64,000 nucleotides of DNA from JAOADN01 sp049323795 (lineage in GTDB: Bacteria; Pseudomonadota; Alphaproteobacteria; Rhodobacterales; Rhodobacteraceae), in the NCBI GenBank assembly GCA_049323795.1, contig JBMOOH010000034.1, positions 40,224-104,223 on the forward strand, read 5' to 3'. Of this stretch, positions 1 to 10,951 are shown piece after piece. Position 1 is the first letter of the stretch. Every line of letters starts with the position of its first letter. A program made the position numbers and the translations under genes. Under the pieces are notes generated by a model. That model did no database searches. It had not been told where the DNA came from and saw only the letters and a list, made by a program, of their open reading frames with translations.

Positions 1-135
1 GTAAGGCCGAAGACGCTTTCGGCGCGGTTCCTGATCCAGTCGGCCAGGCTGGCCAGAGGCAGGATCGAACGGCGGCTTGCCGCGCGCCTCGCCGCCTTCG
101 CGCGCGGCTGCGAACGCGGCCCGTTGCAGCGGTGA
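1..135 (+). CDS. C-terminal end of an unidentified gene (partial)
   Basis: An open frame enters from the left edge and ends at a TGA at 133-135, directly next to the convergent stop of pheA. It encodes 44 arginine- and alanine-rich residues and no start codon lies inside the window. A tight tail-to-tail arrangement with pheA would be normal for this genome, but a 44-codon open frame in DNA of this GC content can occur by chance. I do not recognise the family and assign no function. Confidence 0.3.
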   Translation, partial: VRPKTLSARFLIQSARLARGRIERRLAARLAAFARGCERGPLQR

Positions 136-969
136 TCAGCCGCGACGCGGATCGGCCGGATAGACCCCGAGAAGCGACATGGAGCTTGTGAAATACGCCA
201 GTTCCTCGAGCGCGAGCCGGACATTGCCGTCCTCGGGATGACCCTCGATGTCGGCATAGAACTGCGTCGCCGAGAACGAACCGTCCACCATGTAGCTTTC
301 GAGCTTGGTCATGTTGACCCCGTTCGTCGCGAAGCCGCCGAGCGCCTTGTAGAGCGCGGCCGGGATGTTGCGGACGCGGAACACGAAGGTGGTCATCATC
401 GGTCCGGCGCCCCGGCGCGACAGGTCCAGCTCGCGCGCCATGACGAGGAAGCGCGTCGTGTTGTTCGGGTGGTCCTCGATGTGCCGCGCCAGGATATCGA
501 GGCCATGGATTTCGGCGGCGATCTCGGAGGCAAGCGCGGCTTCGGCAGGATCGCCAAGCCGCGCCACCTCGCGCGCGGCGGCGGCGTTGTCCGACCAGTT
601 CATGGTCTGAAGCCCGTGCGACCGGATGAAGCCCCGGCACTGCCCGAGCAGGATCGACATGGACCGGACGCGGCGCACGCCGGCGAGCTTGGCGCCGCGC
701 ACGGCGAGGAGGTTGATGTGGACCCGCACGAAGGCCTCGTCCACGACGTGGAGCCCGCTTTCCGGCAGGAGGTGGTGGACATCGGCGACGCGCCCGTAGG
801 TCGAATTCTCGACGGCGATCATGCCGAGATCCGCGTCTCCGCGCCGGACGGCGTCGATCGCGTCCTCGAAGGTGGCGCAGGGCAGCGGCTCCATGCCGGG
901 CCGTGCTTCGCGGCAGGCCTGATGGCCATAGGCACCGAGTTCGCCCTGAAAGGCTATCCGACCAGGCAT
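136..969 (-). CDS. pheA: Prephenate dehydratase
   Basis: This 277-aa protein converts prephenate to phenylpyruvate, the committed step to phenylalanine, in the cytoplasm. Residues about 4-180 form the periplasmic-binding-like catalytic domain. They carry the NNTTRF motif near residue 170, whose Thr is catalytic in the family and whose TRF triplet is diagnostic. Residues about 195-270 form an ACT domain, expected to bind phenylalanine for feedback inhibition; the usual ESR signature reads LESY here, so allostery may differ. There is no chorismate mutase domain, so it is the monofunctional bacterial form. The gene diverges from cycM across about 130 bp, an arrangement I recall from Rhodobacter and Paracoccus. 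Confidence 0.95.
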   Translation of the reverse strand: MPGRIAFQGELGAYGHQACREARPGMEPLPCATFEDAIDAVRRGDADLGMIAVENSTYGRVADVHHLLPESGLHVVDEAFVRVHINLLAVRGAKLAGVRRVRSMSILLGQCRGFIRSHGLQTMNWSDNAAAAREVARLGDPAEAALASEIAAEIHGLDILARHIEDHPNNTTRFLVMARELDLSRRGAGPMMTTFVFRVRNIPAALYKALGGFATNGVNMTKLESYMVDGSFSATQFYADIEGHPEDGNVRLALEELAYFTSSMSLLGVYPADPRRG

Positions 970-1099
970 CTGCCCCCTCGTCTGCGGGCCCCGCGGCGTG
1001 GACCGGAGGGGCGATTTGGTCGCGGTAACTATACCTTGAAACCGCGCCGGGGAAGCGGATAGATACGCCGCAACCCGGGGTCAGGCACAGAGACGCGAC

Positions 1100-1630
1100 A
1101 TGTTCGACACGATGACACTCACCAAGGCCGGCGGCGCGCTCACCGGTTCGCTTCTGGTCCTGCTGCTCGTCAAGTGGGGCGCCGATGTGCTCTACAACAC
1201 GCGGCCCTATGCGGCGGAAGGTGAAAAGGCCGCGCAGGCCTATTCGATCGACACCGGCGCGACCAACGCGGCGGCCGCGGCCGACAGCGGCGCAACCCAG
1301 GTCGCCTTCGCCGATCTCTATGCGTCGGCGGATCCGGCCGCCGGCGAGAAGGTGTTCGGCAAGTGCAAGGCCTGTCACAAGGTCGACGGAACGAACGGCA
1401 CCGGGCCGAATCTCGACGGCGTGGTGGGCCGGCCTGTCGCGTCGGTTGCCGGCTTCGGCTATTCCGAGGCGATGAAGGCGCATGGCGGCAACTGGGATCC
1501 CGAGGTGCTCGACCTGTTCCTGGCGAACCCCAAGGGCGCCGTGCCCGGCACCAAGATGTCCTTCGCCGGCCTTCCCAAGGCCGAGGACCGGGCGAACGTC
1601 ATCAAGTATCTCGCGTCGCTCGGCGGCTGA
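1100..1630 (+). CDS. cycM: Membrane-anchored cytochrome c552
   Basis: A 176-aa class I c-type cytochrome. Residues about 11-31 form an uncleaved N-terminal transmembrane anchor, followed by an alanine-rich linker (about 35-75) and a globular haem domain. The haem attachment site is CKACH at 89-93, and Met153 in the TKMSF segment is the likely sixth ligand. The family (CycM of Paracoccus, cytochrome cy of Rhodobacter) carries electrons from the bc1 complex to terminal oxidases at the periplasmic face of the inner membrane. The length matches Paracoccus CycM. It would fit as an electron donor to oxidases such as the cbb3 enzyme encoded 10 kb away. Confidence 0.92.
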   Translation: MFDTMTLTKAGGALTGSLLVLLLVKWGADVLYNTRPYAAEGEKAAQAYSIDTGATNAAAAADSGATQVAFADLYASADPAAGEKVFGKCKACHKVDGTNGTGPNLDGVVGRPVASVAGFGYSEAMKAHGGNWDPEVLDLFLANPKGAVPGTKMSFAGLPKAEDRANVIKYLASLGG

Positions 1631-1651
1631 GACCGCCCGGCCGGCGGACCA

Positions 1652-1685
1652 GGGGGGCCACGCCGCGCAGGCGCGGCCCCCTTCG
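1652..1685 (+). terminator. Hairpin after cycM
   Basis: A run of GGGGGCC at 1653-1659 pairs with GGCCCCC at 1675-1681, with further GC-rich complementarity inside, 20 bp after the cycM stop and followed by TTCG. It is a plausible intrinsic terminator, though the T-run is short. Confidence 0.5.
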
Positions 1686-1783
1686 CTTCCGGACCGATGC
1701 CTCACGCATTCGAAACTTGAAGGCGCGCCCCCCGGCCCGCTAGCGTCAGGGCCGGACGCGCAGGGCGCAGAAGGGGAAGTCGC

Positions 1784-3682
1784 ATGAAGGTTCAGCCCGC
1801 GGCAGGGCCGCTTGCCGCCACACTGGTGCTCGCCGCGCTTGCGTTCCATTCCGGCGCGGCCCGGGCCGCGGACCCCGCCGCCCAGACCATCGTGTCGCAC
1901 GCGATCACCACCTTCGGCGATCCGCCGAAATACGGCCCGGACCTTGCGAACCTCGACTACGTGAACCCCGACGCCCCGAAGGGCGGAGAGATTGCCGTGT
2001 CCTGGTTCGGCACCTTCGACAGCATGAACCCCTACTCCGACAAGGGCCGGTCCGGCTACCTCGCCACGATGATGTACGAGGAGATGATGCAGGGCACCGC
2101 CGACGAGATCGGCACGCTCTACTGCGTCCTCTGCTCGACGGTGGAGTATCCCGCGGACAAGGCCTGGGCGATCTTCACCCTCCGGCCCGAGGCCAGGTTC
2201 TCGGACAACAGTCCGCTGACCGCAGAGGACGTGAAGTTCACCGCAGACCTCTTTGCCAGGGAGGGGCTGGTGTCGTTCCGGGCCATCCTGGGGCAGTTCG
2301 TCGAGAAGATCGAGGTCCTGGACCCTGCCCGCGTGAAATACACGTTCAAGGCCGGCTCGCCGAGGCGCGACCGCATCCAGATGGTCGCGGGGCTGCCGGT
2401 CATGTCGAAGGCGTGGTTCGAGCGTACGGGCGCGAGGCTGGACGAGAGCCGGCTCGAGGCGGGCATCGGGTCCGGGCCCTATGTGCTGGACAGCTACAAG
2501 GTGAACGAGCGGATCGTCTACAGGCGCAACCCGGACTGGTGGGGACGGGATCTTCCGATCCAGAAGGGCCGGTGGAACTTCGACACGATCCGGGTAGAGT
2601 ATTTCGGCGACCCCACCTCGGCGCTCGAGGGCTTCAAGGCGGGCGCCTACACGTTCCGCAACGAGAACTCCTCCAAGCAGTGGGCGACCGCCTACGACTT
2701 CCCTGCCGTCCGGAACGGCACGATCGTCAAGGAGCTGATTCCGCACGGACTTATCGCCAACGGCCAGTCCTTTGTCTTCAACCTCCGGCGCGACAAGTTC
2801 AAGGCCCCCCGCGTGCGCGAGGCGATCGGGCTGATGTTCAACTTCGAATGGTCGAACGCGACGCTCTTCTACGGGCTCTACAGCCGCATCGACTCGTTCT
2901 GGGAGAACAGCAGCCTCGACGCGACCGGACTGCCCTCGCCCGGGGAACTGGCGCTGCTTGAGCCCCTGAAGGGCATCCTGCCGCCCGGCGTCATCGATTC
3001 CGAGCCGGTGATGGCGCCGGTCTCCGGCGACCGCCAGCTTGACCGCCGGAACCTGCGCCGGGCCGCCGCGCTGCTCGACGAGGCGGGCTGGCCCGCCGGC
3101 GGCGACGGGCTGAGGCGCAACGCTGCCGGAGAGAGGCTGCGCGTCGAGTTCCTGGAGGACGACCCCGCCTTCGACCGCATCGTGAATCCCTTCATCGAGA
3201 ACCTGAGGGCACTCGGTGTCGATGCCGTCCTGACCCGTGTCGATCCGTCCGAATACGAATTCCGCACCAGGGGCAACCGCGAGGATCCCTCGAAGGCCTT
3301 CGATTTCGACATCGTGACGACGCAGCTTCCGACCGGCTACGAGCCCGGGGCGGGGCTGATCCAGTATTTCGGCACGGCGGGCAAGGACGACGTGTTCAAC
3401 CTCATGGGCCTTTCCGATCCGGCGGTGGATGCGCTGATCGCCAAGGTCGTCGGCGCCGAGCGGAAGTCCGACATGGAGGTGGCCGCGCGGGCGCTCGACC
3501 GGGTGCTGCGCGCGCTTCGCTTCTGGGTGCCGCAATGGCACAAGGCCGCGCACACCGTGGCCTACTACAACATGTTCGAACATCCCGAGCCCTTGCCCCC
3601 ATATGCGCTGGGCGAACTCGACTTCTGGTGGTACAACGCCGAAAAGGCCGCCGCGCTGAAGGCATCCGGCGCGCTCAGATAA
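1784..3682 (+). CDS. yejA: Peptide ABC transporter substrate-binding protein, YejA type
   Basis: A 632-aa periplasmic solute-binding protein of family 5 (DppA/OppA fold). Residues 1-28 look like a signal peptide with an ARA-A cleavage site. The mature start contains the AITTFGDPPKYG and LDYVNPDAPKGG segments typical of YejA-like proteins, and the length (about 600 aa) also fits. It is the first gene of yejABEF, 19 bp before yejB, and would deliver oligopeptides to that permease. The substrate is inferred from the family; YejA homologues have been linked to peptide and microcin C-like uptake. Confidence 0.9.
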   Translation: MKVQPAAGPLAATLVLAALAFHSGAARAADPAAQTIVSHAITTFGDPPKYGPDLANLDYVNPDAPKGGEIAVSWFGTFDSMNPYSDKGRSGYLATMMYEEMMQGTADEIGTLYCVLCSTVEYPADKAWAIFTLRPEARFSDNSPLTAEDVKFTADLFAREGLVSFRAILGQFVEKIEVLDPARVKYTFKAGSPRRDRIQMVAGLPVMSKAWFERTGARLDESRLEAGIGSGPYVLDSYKVNERIVYRRNPDWWGRDLPIQKGRWNFDTIRVEYFGDPTSALEGFKAGAYTFRNENSSKQWATAYDFPAVRNGTIVKELIPHGLIANGQSFVFNLRRDKFKAPRVREAIGLMFNFEWSNATLFYGLYSRIDSFWENSSLDATGLPSPGELALLEPLKGILPPGVIDSEPVMAPVSGDRQLDRRNLRRAAALLDEAGWPAGGDGLRRNAAGERLRVEFLEDDPAFDRIVNPFIENLRALGVDAVLTRVDPSEYEFRTRGNREDPSKAFDFDIVTTQLPTGYEPGAGLIQYFGTAGKDDVFNLMGLSDPAVDALIAKVVGAERKSDMEVAARALDRVLRALRFWVPQWHKAAHTVAYYNMFEHPEPLPPYALGELDFWWYNAEKAAALKASGALR

Positions 3683-3701
3683 GAACGGGCAGTACGACCA
3701 C

Positions 3702-4778
3702 ATGGGCGCCTATATCCTGCGACGCCTTCTTCTGGTGATCCCGACGCTGTTCGGGATCATGGTCATCAACTTCGCGCTGACGCAGTTCGTTCCGGGCGGG
3801 CCGATCGAACAGATCCTCGCCAATCTCGAAGGGCAGGGCGACGTCATCGGCAACCTGACGGGCGCCTCGACCGAAATCACCGCGGGCGGCAACGGCGGCT
3901 ATGCAGGGGCGCGCGGTCTGCCGCCCGAGTTCATCGCCGAGCTTGAAAAGCAGTTCGGCTTCGACAAGCCGCCTCTCGAACGTTTCCTGACGATGATGTG
4001 GGACTACCTGCGCTTCGACTTCGGCGAAAGCTGGTTCCGGTCGATCGGGGTGATGGACCTCGTGATCGAGAAGCTTCCCGTCTCGATCACGCTCGGCCTC
4101 TGGTCGACGCTGATCGCCTACCTCGTCTCGATCCCGCTCGGCATCCGCAAGGCGGTGAAGGACGGAACACCCTTCGATACCTGGACGAGCGGCGCCATTA
4201 TCGTCGGTTACGCGATCCCGAGCTTCCTCTTCGCGGTTCTGCTGATCGTCCTTTTCGCGGGCGGCAGCTACTGGCGCATCTTCCCGCTGCGCGGACTGAC
4301 CAGCGACGACTGGGACCAGCTCAGCCTTGTCGGCAAGGCGCTCGACTACTTCTGGCACATCGCGCTTCCGGTGACCGCGTCCACGATTTCCAGTTTCGCC
4401 ACCCTGACCCTTCTCACCAAGAACAGCTTCCTCGACGAGATCGGCAAGCAGTACGTGATGACCGCCCGCGCCAAGGGCCTGACCGAACGGCGGGTGCTCT
4501 ACGGCCACGTGTTCCGCAACGCGATGCTGATCGTCATCGCGGGGTTTCCGGGGCTGTTCCTCGCGGTCCTCTTCGGCGGGGGGTTGCTGATCGAGACGAT
4601 CTTCTCGCTCGACGGTCTGGGGCGGCTCGGGTTCGAGGCGGCGGTGCAGCGCGACTACCCGGTCGTGTTCGGCACGCTCTACGTGTTCGCCCTGCTGGGC
4701 CTGGTCGTCGGCATCCTGTCCGACCTCACCTATGTCCTCGTCGATCCGCGGATCGACTTCGGCACGCGGTCGGGCTGA
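3702..4778 (+). CDS. yejB: Peptide ABC transporter permease YejB
   Basis: A 358-aa inner-membrane permease of the DppB/OppB family. It opens with the typical first helix (ILRRLLLVIPTLFGIMVINF) and the VPGGP loop. Later hydrophobic helices surround the EAA-type cytoplasmic loop near residues 255-270 (TARAKGLTERRV), which contacts the ATPase. A periplasmic insert with a GGNGGYAGARGLPPEF segment near residues 65-80 is typical of YejB rather than DppB. Its TGA overlaps the yejE start in ATGA, so translation is coupled. Confidence 0.93.
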   Translation: MGAYILRRLLLVIPTLFGIMVINFALTQFVPGGPIEQILANLEGQGDVIGNLTGASTEITAGGNGGYAGARGLPPEFIAELEKQFGFDKPPLERFLTMMWDYLRFDFGESWFRSIGVMDLVIEKLPVSITLGLWSTLIAYLVSIPLGIRKAVKDGTPFDTWTSGAIIVGYAIPSFLFAVLLIVLFAGGSYWRIFPLRGLTSDDWDQLSLVGKALDYFWHIALPVTASTISSFATLTLLTKNSFLDEIGKQYVMTARAKGLTERRVLYGHVFRNAMLIVIAGFPGLFLAVLFGGGLLIETIFSLDGLGRLGFEAAVQRDYPVVFGTLYVFALLGLVVGILSDLTYVLVDPRIDFGTRSG

Positions 4779-5877
4779 TGAAGCTCTCGCCGCTGAACCG
4801 GCGCCGCTGGCGCAACTTCAAGGCCAACCGCCGCGCCTTCTGGTCGCTGTGGATCTTCCTTGTCCTCTTCGGCCTGTCGCTGTTCGCCGAGGTACTGGCG
4901 AACGAAAAGCCGATCGTCGTCAGCTACAAGGGCGGGCTCTACTTCCCGATCTACCGCTTCTACCCCGAAACGGCCTTCGGCGGCGACTTCAAGACCGAGG
5001 CGATCTACCGCGATCCGGCGATCCAGTGCCTGATCGAGACCGGCGGCGTGCCGGACTGCTTCGACGACCCCGAAGCGGTCGCCGCCGATGCCGCGGACGG
5101 CGACTATCAGGGCGGGAAGGTCGAGGCGGGATGGATGATCTGGCCGCCGATCCCCTACAGCTACCAGACGATCAACGACGTCGGCACGGCGCCGTCTCCG
5201 CCCGACCGCGCCCACTGGCTCGGCACCGACGACACTGCCCGCGACGTGCTGGCGCGGATCATCTACGGGTTCCGCCTGTCGATCCTCTTCACCATCATCG
5301 TCACCATCGCCTCGAGCCTCATCGGCATCGCGGCGGGCGCGGTTCAGGGGTATTTCGGCGGCTGGGTCGATCTGACGTTCCAGCGGCTCCTCGAGATCTG
5401 GGGCGCCACACCGGGACTTTACGTCATCATCATCCTCTTCGCGATCCTCGGGCGAAGTTTCTGGCTGCTCGTCGGGGTCACGATCCTGTTCGGCTGGCCG
5501 GCGCTGGTCGCGGTGGTGCGCGCCGAGTTCCTGCGCGCCCGGAACTTCGAGTATGTGCGCGCGGCCAAGGCGCTGGGCGTCAGTGACCGCGTCATCATGT
5601 TCCGCCACATCCTGCCGAACGCCGTCGTCGCCACGATGACGCTTCTGCCCTTCATCATCACGGGCACAATCGGCGGCCTCGCCGCGCTCGACTACCTCGG
5701 CTACGGCCTGCCGTCGAACCTGCCCTCGCTCGGCGAACTGACCAATCAGGCCAAGTCGAACCTGCAGGCCCCGTGGCTCGGCTTTTCGGCCTTCTTCACC
5801 TTCGCGATCATGCTCTCGCTTCTCGTCTTCATCTTCGAGGGCGTGCGGGACGCCTTCGACCCGCGGAAGACCTTCCG

Positions 5878-5881
<4 letters not shown>
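4778..5881 (+). CDS. yejE: Peptide ABC transporter permease YejE
   Basis: A 367-aa permease of the DppC/OppC family. An N-terminal helix at about 18-40 is followed by a large periplasmic region (about 45-150) characteristic of YejE, then the HWLGTDDTARDVLARIIYG segment that precedes the membrane core in OppC-type permeases. The EAA loop (RAAKALGVSDRVIMFRHILP) lies near residues 260-280. The ATG at 4778 overlaps the yejB stop, and the TGA at 5879-5881 overlaps the GTG start of yejF. Confidence 0.93.
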
Positions 5882-7547
<1,666 letters not shown>

Positions 7548-7548
<1 letters not shown>

Positions 7549-8759
7549 TGAGGATACTCTTCGTCCACCAGAACTTCCCCGGCCAGTTCCTGAACCTCGC
7601 TCCGGCACTGGCGGCGCAGGGGCACGAGGTCACGGCCCTGACTGCCGAACGGAACCGGCGCGCCTCGCCGGTCCGGACGTTCCGGTATCGCGACCCTGCG
7701 CCGGTGGCGGCGACCGGCCCGGCCCGCACCTATGCCGAGGCGGTCGAGCGCGGGACCCGTGCTGCGCATGCGGCAGAGCAGATCCGTTCGCGGCACGGGC
7801 TGGACCCCGACGTGGTGTTCGGCCATGGCGGCTGGGGCGAGACCCTGTTCCTGCGCGAGGTTTTCCCGAGGGCCAGGCATCTCTGCTATGCCGAGTTCCA
7901 TTACCGCCCGACCGGCGCCGACACCGGATTCGACCCCGAGTTCCAGCCGGACGGACTTGCGGCGCGGATCGCCGTCACGGCGCGCGCCGCTCACCTCCTC
8001 CAGTCGGTGATCCTTTCGGATGCCGCACTTTCCCCGACCGCCTGGCAGGCGTCGACCTTTCCGCCCGAGGCACGGGCGAAGATCGAGGTCATCCATGACG
8101 GGATCGACACCGTCCGCGTCCGGCCCGACCCTGCGGCGCGGGTCGCGCTGGCCGACGGAACGGTCCTGCGGGCGGGCGACGAGATCCTGACCTACGTCGC
8201 CCGTAACATCGAGCCCTACCGCGGCGCGCACATCTTCCTGCGCGCCCTTCCGGCCGTCCTTGCCGCCCGGCCCGGGGCACGGGTCGTCATCGTCGGCGGC
8301 ACGGACACGAGCTACGGCCCGAAACCTGCCGGCGGAGGATCGTGGAAGGATCGACTCTGGCCCGGGATCGAGGGCAGGCTGGACGCTTCACGCGTCCACT
8401 TCCTCGGCCGGGTGCCATACCCGACCTTCCTGTCGCTGCTCCAGGTCACGCGCGTGCACGCCTACCTGACCTATCCGTTCGTCCTGAGCTGGTCGCTTCT
8501 CGAGGCGATGGCGGCCGGCGCCTCCGTGGTTGCCTCGCGCACGGCCCCGGTCGAAGAAGTGATCGAGGACGGCGTGACAGGGCGGCTCGTCGATTTCTTC
8601 GATGTCGGTGCCTGGTCCGACGCGCTCGCCAGCGCCCTTGCCGATCCTGTCCGGGACGATCCGCTCCGCGCCGCCGCGCGGGCGGCCGTGATCGCAGGCC
8701 ACGACCTTTCGACCGTCTGCCTGCCGCGGCTTGTGCGCTTCACCGCCGGCGCGGCCTGA
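7548..8759 (+). CDS. Family 4-type glycosyltransferase
   Basis: A 403-aa GT-B-fold glycosyltransferase. The N-terminus MRILFVHQNFPGQF and the C-terminal donor-binding half (segments near residues 250-340 with VVIVGG, then LLEAMAAGASVVAS and APVEEVIEDG) are typical of GT4 enzymes that use nucleotide-sugar donors. The ATG overlaps the yejF stop (ATGA), so it is co-translated with the transporter, although no functional link to peptide uptake is obvious. Sugar donor and acceptor are unknown. It converges on hemN with a 25-bp gap. Confidence 0.85.
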
Positions 8760-8784
8760 GGCCGCGGGCTGCGCGGGTCTGGCC

Positions 8785-10140
8785 TCAGACGGCGGGGCTG
8801 TGGCCGGCCTTCGACAGGCCGTAGGCGTCGAAGTGCCGCGCGATCACGCGGGTCAGGGGCCTCGCGTGCTTCGGGATGGCAAGCCCGCCGGGTGTCGCCG
8901 CCAGCATTCCGGGAAATGCCGCCAGCGCATCTGCAAAGACCTGCCCCGCATGTGCGGGAGGCAGGCCGCAGTCGCGGACGAGCTCGTCGCGCGACACTTC
9001 GAAATCACACATCAGCGCCTCGATGATGCGGGATCTCCAGCGGTCCTCGGGGGTGAAGACATGACCCCGCGCGGTCGCAGGACGGCCCTCCCTGACCGCC
9101 CGGATGTATTCCGAAGTGGAGGCCGCGTTCTGCGCATAACCCTGCGGAAAGCGCGAGATTGCGGACGCCCCGAGCCCCACGAGAACCGGGGCGGTATCGT
9201 CCGTGTAGCCCTGGAAGTTCCGTCGCAGCCGTCCGGAACGCGCGGCCACCTCGAGCCCGTCGCCGGGCCGTGCGAAATGGTCGATGCCGATCTCCTCGTA
9301 GCCGTCCCAGACGAGAAGGTGGCGCGCCGTGTCGAAAAGCCTCAGGCGCTCTTCCGGCGTGGGTATCGTGTCGGAGGGGATCATCGTCTGGCGCCGCGCC
9401 ATCCAGGGCACATGCGCATAGCCATAGAGCGCCACCCGGTCCGGCGACAGCGACAGGAGCTTCTGTACGCTGTCGGCAATCCGCGCCGTGGTCTGGTTCG
9501 GCAGCCCGTAGAGGATGTCGGCGTTGAGCGACGAGACGCCGCGCGCCCGGATCATCTCGACAGCGCGCCGCGTGACCTCGTAGCTCTGGTCGCGCCCGAT
9601 CAGCTTCTGGATCTCCGGGTCGAAGTCCTGCACCCCGATCGAGGCGCGCGTCATTCCCGCCGAGGCGAGCGCGTCGAGCCGCTCGTCATCGATCTCCTTC
9701 GGGTCGATCTCGACCGAGAATTCCGCCCCTTCGCCGAGCGGGACGACATCGAGAACGGCCCTCGCAAGCGAAGCGATCCGATTCGCCGGCAGCAGGGTGG
9801 GCGTCCCGCCGCCCCAGTGCAGCCTCGACAAGGTGACGCCGGGCGCGAGGGTGCGGGACAGAAGGGCAAGTTCCGCCCCGAGGACATCGGCATAGGACAG
9901 CACGGGCTCGTCAGTCCGAGTGCCCTGCGTGCGGCAGGCGCAGAACCAGCAGAGCCGCCGGCAGAAAGGCACATGCAAATAGAGCGATATCCGTGAGCCC
10001 GCGGGAATCGCGCGGAGCCAGGCCTCGAAGCTTTCTGCCCCGACCGACGCGCTGAACTGCGGCGCGGTGGGGTAGCTCGTGTAGCGGGGCACACGCGCAT
10101 CGAACAGTCCGAACCGGGCAAGTTGCGTAGTCTGGTCCAT
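8785..10140 (-). CDS. hemN: Oxygen-independent coproporphyrinogen III oxidase
   Basis: A 451-aa radical SAM enzyme that decarboxylates coproporphyrinogen III to protoporphyrinogen IX for haem and tetrapyrrole synthesis without O2. The 4Fe-4S site is CRRLCWFC: Cys60, Cys64 and Cys67, with the extra HemN Cys69 in CAC. The VPRYTSYPTA start and the HWGGGTPT motif are HemN hallmarks, and the length suits true HemN rather than shorter HemW proteins. It diverges from fnrL, with an FNR-type box 35-48 bp upstream of its ATG. The upstream Shine-Dalgarno is weak (only AGG), so translation initiation may be unusual. Confidence 0.95.
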   Translation of the reverse strand: MDQTTQLARFGLFDARVPRYTSYPTAPQFSASVGAESFEAWLRAIPAGSRISLYLHVPFCRRLCWFCACRTQGTRTDEPVLSYADVLGAELALLSRTLAPGVTLSRLHWGGGTPTLLPANRIASLARAVLDVVPLGEGAEFSVEIDPKEIDDERLDALASAGMTRASIGVQDFDPEIQKLIGRDQSYEVTRRAVEMIRARGVSSLNADILYGLPNQTTARIADSVQKLLSLSPDRVALYGYAHVPWMARRQTMIPSDTIPTPEERLRLFDTARHLLVWDGYEEIGIDHFARPGDGLEVAARSGRLRRNFQGYTDDTAPVLVGLGASAISRFPQGYAQNAASTSEYIRAVREGRPATARGHVFTPEDRWRSRIIEALMCDFEVSRDELVRDCGLPPAHAGQVFADALAAFPGMLAATPGGLAIPKHARPLTRVIARHFDAYGLSKAGHSPAV

Positions 10141-10174
10141 CCTGTAGGGTTAGGGTAACGGGGGACAATCCTCC

Positions 10175-10188
10175 TTGACGCAGATCAA
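10175..10188. promoter_or_regulatory. FNR-type box between hemN and fnrL
   Basis: TTGACGCAGATCAA is a perfect TTGA-N6-TCAA FNR/FnrL site, identical to the box at 11892-11905. It starts 22 bp before the fnrL ATG and lies about 41 bp from the hemN ATG. It could activate hemN and, since it almost abuts the fnrL start, repress fnrL; the two roles are inferred from position. Confidence 0.85.
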
Positions 10189-10196
10189 CCGGCCAG

Positions 10197-10943
10197 ATGA
10201 TACGAATAGACGGTCATACCATCCTGCCGGATTGCGGCGACTGCCCGATTCGTCATCGTGCGGTCTGTGCCAGGTGCGAGACCGACGAACTGCTGCACCT
10301 CGAGCAGATCAAGTACTACCGCAGTTTCGAGGCGGGCCAGACGCTCATCTGGTCGGGCGACCGCATGGACTTCGTGGCCTCGGTCGTCAGCGGCGTCGCC
10401 ACCCTCACCCAGATGATGGAAGACGGCCGCACCCAGATGGTCGGCCTTCTGCTGCCCTCCGATTTCGTGGGGAGGCCCGGCCGCGAACGTGCCGCCTACA
10501 CCGTGACCGCCGTCAGCGATGTCCTGATGTGCTGCTTCCGCCGGAAGCCCTTCGAGGACCTTCTCGGCACGACCCCTCACATCGGCCAGCGCCTGCTCGA
10601 GATGACGCTGGACGAACTCGATGCGGCCCGCGAATGGATGCTGCTTCTCGGCCGCAAGACCGCGCGCGAAAAGATCGCGAGCCTGCTCTCGATCCTCGCG
10701 CGGCGCGACGCCTCGCTGGGGCTCAGGGCAGGGTCCAAGAAGATCGCGTTCGACCTTCCCCTCACACGGGAGGCGATGGCCGACTATCTCGGCCTGACGC
10801 TCGAAACCGTCAGCCGCCAGATGTCGTCGCTCAAGCGCGACGGGATCATCGAGCTTGACGGCAAGCGCCGCGTCCTCGTGCCCGACTTCGATCGCCTGAC
10901 CGAGGAAGCCGGCGACGATGCGGACGGCGGTTTCCTCGTCTGA
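10197..10943 (+). CDS. fnrL: Oxygen-sensing FNR-family regulator FnrL/FnrP
   Basis: A 248-aa Crp/Fnr transcription factor. The N-terminus carries four cysteines (13, 16, 24 and 27) and a Cys pair at 112/113, giving the set needed for an oxygen-labile 4Fe-4S cluster. The cyclic-nucleotide-like barrel spans about 35-150, and the C-terminal winged helix includes LGLTLETVSRQ, whose E..SR residues read the TTGA half-site in FNR. Under low O2 it would activate cco, hemN and uspA, all of which carry matching boxes here. It converges on uspA with an 8-bp gap. Confidence 0.94.
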   Translation: MIRIDGHTILPDCGDCPIRHRAVCARCETDELLHLEQIKYYRSFEAGQTLIWSGDRMDFVASVVSGVATLTQMMEDGRTQMVGLLLPSDFVGRPGRERAAYTVTAVSDVLMCCFRRKPFEDLLGTTPHIGQRLLEMTLDELDAAREWMLLLGRKTAREKIASLLSILARRDASLGLRAGSKKIAFDLPLTREAMADYLGLTLETVSRQMSSLKRDGIIELDGKRRVLVPDFDRLTEEAGDDADGGFLV

Positions 10944-10951
10944 CCGGCAGG

